A stretch of 64,000 nucleotides of DNA from Paramuribaculum sp. (GTDB lineage: Bacteria > Bacteroidota > Bacteroidia > Bacteroidales > Muribaculaceae), in contig JAFLSD010000011.1 in NCBI GenBank assembly GCA_022511125.1, positions 1 through 64,000 of the forward strand, read 5' to 3'. The notes beneath the pieces are model-generated. The model saw nothing but the letters and a program-made list of their open reading frames with translations. It had not been told where the DNA came from and ran no database searches. This document shows, piece after piece, positions 62,032 to 64,000 of this stretch. The first letter of the stretch is position 1. Each line of letters opens with the position of its first letter. The translations under genes and the position numbers were made by a program.

Positions 62032-64000
62032 ATGAATGAAGACGCTCTAAGTCAGCTCTATCTCAAAGACACCTCCTTCCAGAATCTAATGCAGAGGCGC
62101 ATTTTCAACGTGCTCCTCGTCGCCTCTCCCTACGACGCGTTTATTCTCGAAGAAGATGGCAGGATTGAGGAACAGCTCTATTTCGAATACACTGCCCTCA
62201 ATCTCTCTTCACCGCCACGCATCACCCAGGTAGCTAATGCCGAAGAAGCAATCGATAAAATGCGGCAGAAGCATTTCGACCTTATAATCATGATGCCCGG
62301 CATGGATATCAGCGAAACTTTTGCAGGAGCGTCTAAAATCAAAGAATTCAAACACTCAATTCCGATCGTCGTGCTCACTCCTTTCTCCAAGGAAGTGTCA
62401 CGGCGATTGGCCAATGAGGACTTCAGCGGAATCGATTATGTATTCAGCTGGCTTGGCAATGTTGATTTGCTGTTGGCGATTATAAAATTGCTTGAAGACA
62501 AAATGAACGCCGAACGTGATATCACAGAAGTAGGCGTACAGATGATCCTTCTGGTTGAGGACTCCGTAAGATTCTATTCATCGGTTTTACCGACAATCTA
62601 CAAAAATTTGCTCAAACAATCGTACGAATCGTCAACAGAAGCTCTCAACAAACACGAGCAGATGCTCAGAATGAGAGGTCGACCTAAAGTGATGTTGGCT
62701 CGCGACTACGAGGAAGCTATGGAAATTTACCGTAAATACGGTCAAAATCTATTAGGGGTAGTTTCCGATATCTCTTTCAAACGGAATGGAACAAAAGACA
62801 ATAATGCGGGAATAGCGTTGGCCAATTTTCTTCTTAAAGAGCAACCTAACCTCCCGATAATTCTCGAATCTTCGGAAACGAAAAACGAAGCTAAAGCCGA
62901 AGAAATAGGATGCACATTCATCGACAAGAATTCAAAGAAGCTTCCTGTTGATTTGGGCAACGCAATAAAAGATAAATTCGGTTTCGGAGATTTAGTGATG
63001 ACCGATCCTGAAACCGGAAAGGAATTAGTCAGAATTCATTCACTCAAAGATCTTCAGTATAGAATATCCGACATACCATCAGAGGCTCTGCTCCATCGCG
63101 CCTCAACCGACGACATCTCTCGTTGGCTTTATTCGCGCGCTTTATTCCCTATTGCGGATGTAATAAAAAATCACCGTTTCTATACTTTGGAAGAGGTTCC
63201 TGCAGTCAGACGCTTGTTCTTCGATTTAATCGTAAAATACCGCAAAATGAAGAACAGAGGCGTTGTAGCTGTTTTCCATAAGGATCGATTCGATTATTAT
63301 TCAAATTTCGCACGGATAGGCGAAGGTTCGCTTGGTGGAAAAGGCAGAGGTTTGGCTTTTATCGACCAGATCATAAAGAAAAATCCGATATGCGATAATT
63401 TCGAGGGGATTACAATCAACATTCCGAGGACTGTCGTGATATGCACCGACATATTCGACGAGTTTATGAGCACCAACAATCTCTATCCTCTTGCACTGTC
63501 AGATGCACCGGACTCCACGATATTGCGTTATTTTCTACAAGCCCGTCTTCCCGAGCGGTTGATTGAGGATTTCTTCGCACTTTTCGAGGTTGTCGACAAA
63601 CCTTTGGCAATCAGAAGTTCAAGCCTATTGGAAGACTCTCATTACCAACCATTCGCCGGGATTTATTCCACTTATATGATTCCGAGAGTGGACGACAGAT
63701 ATGAGATGCTGAAAATGCTCTCAAACGCGATTAAAGGAGTCTACGCTTCGGTTTTCTATGCCGACAGTAAAGCTTATATGACAGCCACTTCCAATGTTAT
63801 TGATCAGGAAAAGATGGCCGTTATAATACAGGAAGTAGTGGGCAACGAATATGGTAGCTATTATTTCCCCTCCTTCTCTGGGGTAGGCCGATCGCTCAAT
63901 TATTATCCTATCGGATACGAGAAACCTGAAGATGGTGTTGCTGAAGTGGCAGTCGGTTTGGGTAAATATATAGTGGACGGAGGAACGAGTCTGAGATTCT
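62032..64000 (+). CDS. Receiver-like and PEP/pyruvate-binding fusion protein (partial)
   Basis: 656 codons to the window edge with no stop. Three parts seen. Residues about 20-155: receiver-like fold (FNVLLVASPYDAFIL, FDLIIMMPGMD, PIVVLTPFSKE) in which Met stands where the phospho-acceptor Asp is expected. Residues about 165-330: second receiver-like domain (MILLVEDSVRFYSS, GVVSDISFKRNG) that keeps an Asp. From about 420: FARIGEGSLGGKGRGLAFI and KPLAIRSSSLLEDSHYQPFAG, hallmarks of the PPDK/PEP-synthase pyruvate-binding ATP-grasp domain, with catalytic Arg. The C-terminal phosphohistidine and PEP domains would lie beyond the window. Large proteins of this kind occur in Bacteroidota as PEP synthase-like enzymes; signalling input to a PEP-forming enzyme is inferred. 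Confidence 0.8.
   Translation, partial: MNEDALSQLYLKDTSFQNLMQRRIFNVLLVASPYDAFILEEDGRIEEQLYFEYTALNLSSPPRITQVANAEEAIDKMRQKHFDLIIMMPGMDISETFAGASKIKEFKHSIPIVVLTPFSKEVSRRLANEDFSGIDYVFSWLGNVDLLLAIIKLLEDKMNAERDITEVGVQMILLVEDSVRFYSSVLPTIYKNLLKQSYESSTEALNKHEQMLRMRGRPKVMLARDYEEAMEIYRKYGQNLLGVVSDISFKRNGTKDNNAGIALANFLLKEQPNLPIILESSETKNEAKAEEIGCTFIDKNSKKLPVDLGNAIKDKFGFGDLVMTDPETGKELVRIHSLKDLQYRISDIPSEALLHRASTDDISRWLYSRALFPIADVIKNHRFYTLEEVPAVRRLFFDLIVKYRKMKNRGVVAVFHKDRFDYYSNFARIGEGSLGGKGRGLAFIDQIIKKNPICDNFEGITINIPRTVVICTDIFDEFMSTNNLYPLALSDAPDSTILRYFLQARLPERLIEDFFALFEVVDKPLAIRSSSLLEDSHYQPFAGIYSTYMIPRVDDRYEMLKMLSNAIKGVYASVFYADSKAYMTATSNVIDQEKMAVIIQEVVGNEYGSYYFPSFSGVGRSLNYYPIGYEKPEDGVAEVAVGLGKYIVDGGTSLRF

Overview
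The window comes from a member of the Bacteroidales with roughly mid-40s GC by eye. The evidence is a set of Bacteroidota hallmarks. Many genes carry the -7 promoter box TAnnTTTG. There is a SusC/RagA-like TonB receptor, an RprXY two-component system, a type IX secretion plug protein, a DUF3109 protein, an HU-CCDC81/SPOR protein, a PCMD protein, lipoproteins with an acidic residue run after the lipobox Cys, and PPi-dependent phosphofructokinase next to methylmalonyl-CoA mutase (the propionate/succinate route of gut Bacteroidales). A gut lineage such as Muribaculaceae is plausible, but I cannot fix the family from the sequence.

Layout. 1-1.6 kb: the tail of an unidentified gene and a 1.5 kb gene-poor stretch. 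1.6-2.1 kb: rplS. 2.06-9.06 kb (minus): a tripartite RND efflux operon (outer-membrane factor, adaptor, pump) coupled to an AlkD-like DNA glycosylase, then two small membrane proteins. 9.3-12.5 kb: a TonB receptor divergent from a methyltransferase and a lipoprotein gene. 12.68-12.98 kb: a structured non-coding RNA candidate with its own promoter and U-tract, 6S-like in shape. 13.0-16.0 kb: two paralogous lipoproteins built of 63-bp (21-residue) leucine-rich repeats. 16.1-17.0 kb: a RhuM-like protein whose gene contains a 39-bp palindrome. 17.2-23.5 kb (minus): PFP, mutA, mutB and an AraC regulator with a metal-binding-like N-terminus. 23.6-29.8 kb: PH-domain protein, lepA, nhaA, rprX-rprY. 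29.9-30.95 kb: prophage debris against tRNA-Arg(CCG). 31.0-42.9 kb: housekeeping genes (ung, T9SS plug, DUF3109, ModF-like ABC, a MINPP-type phytase, adk, hpt, pyrBI, flavin reductase, Maf, DUF2520, nitroreductase, HU-CCDC81/SPOR).

43.0-51.3 kb is the main accessory region, a defence island. It holds an MmeI-like DNA methyltransferase, an SF2 helicase and a GIY-YIG (T5orf172-type) nuclease. A two-gene insert (an unknown 248-residue protein and an AlbA_2/Schlafen-type ATPase with DVQK repeats) sits between methylase and helicase. A 22-codon duplicate of the helicase N-terminus lies between the two insert genes, which records how the locus was rearranged.

51.3-64.0 kb: uvrB (with a codon-usage break near its 3' end), a small secreted fragment, a YgiQ-type radical SAM protein, an S9 peptidase, a PCMD protein, a U32 peptidase, a GH20 hexosaminidase, and the start of a large protein fusing degenerate receiver domains to a PEP/pyruvate-binding domain, cut by the window edge.
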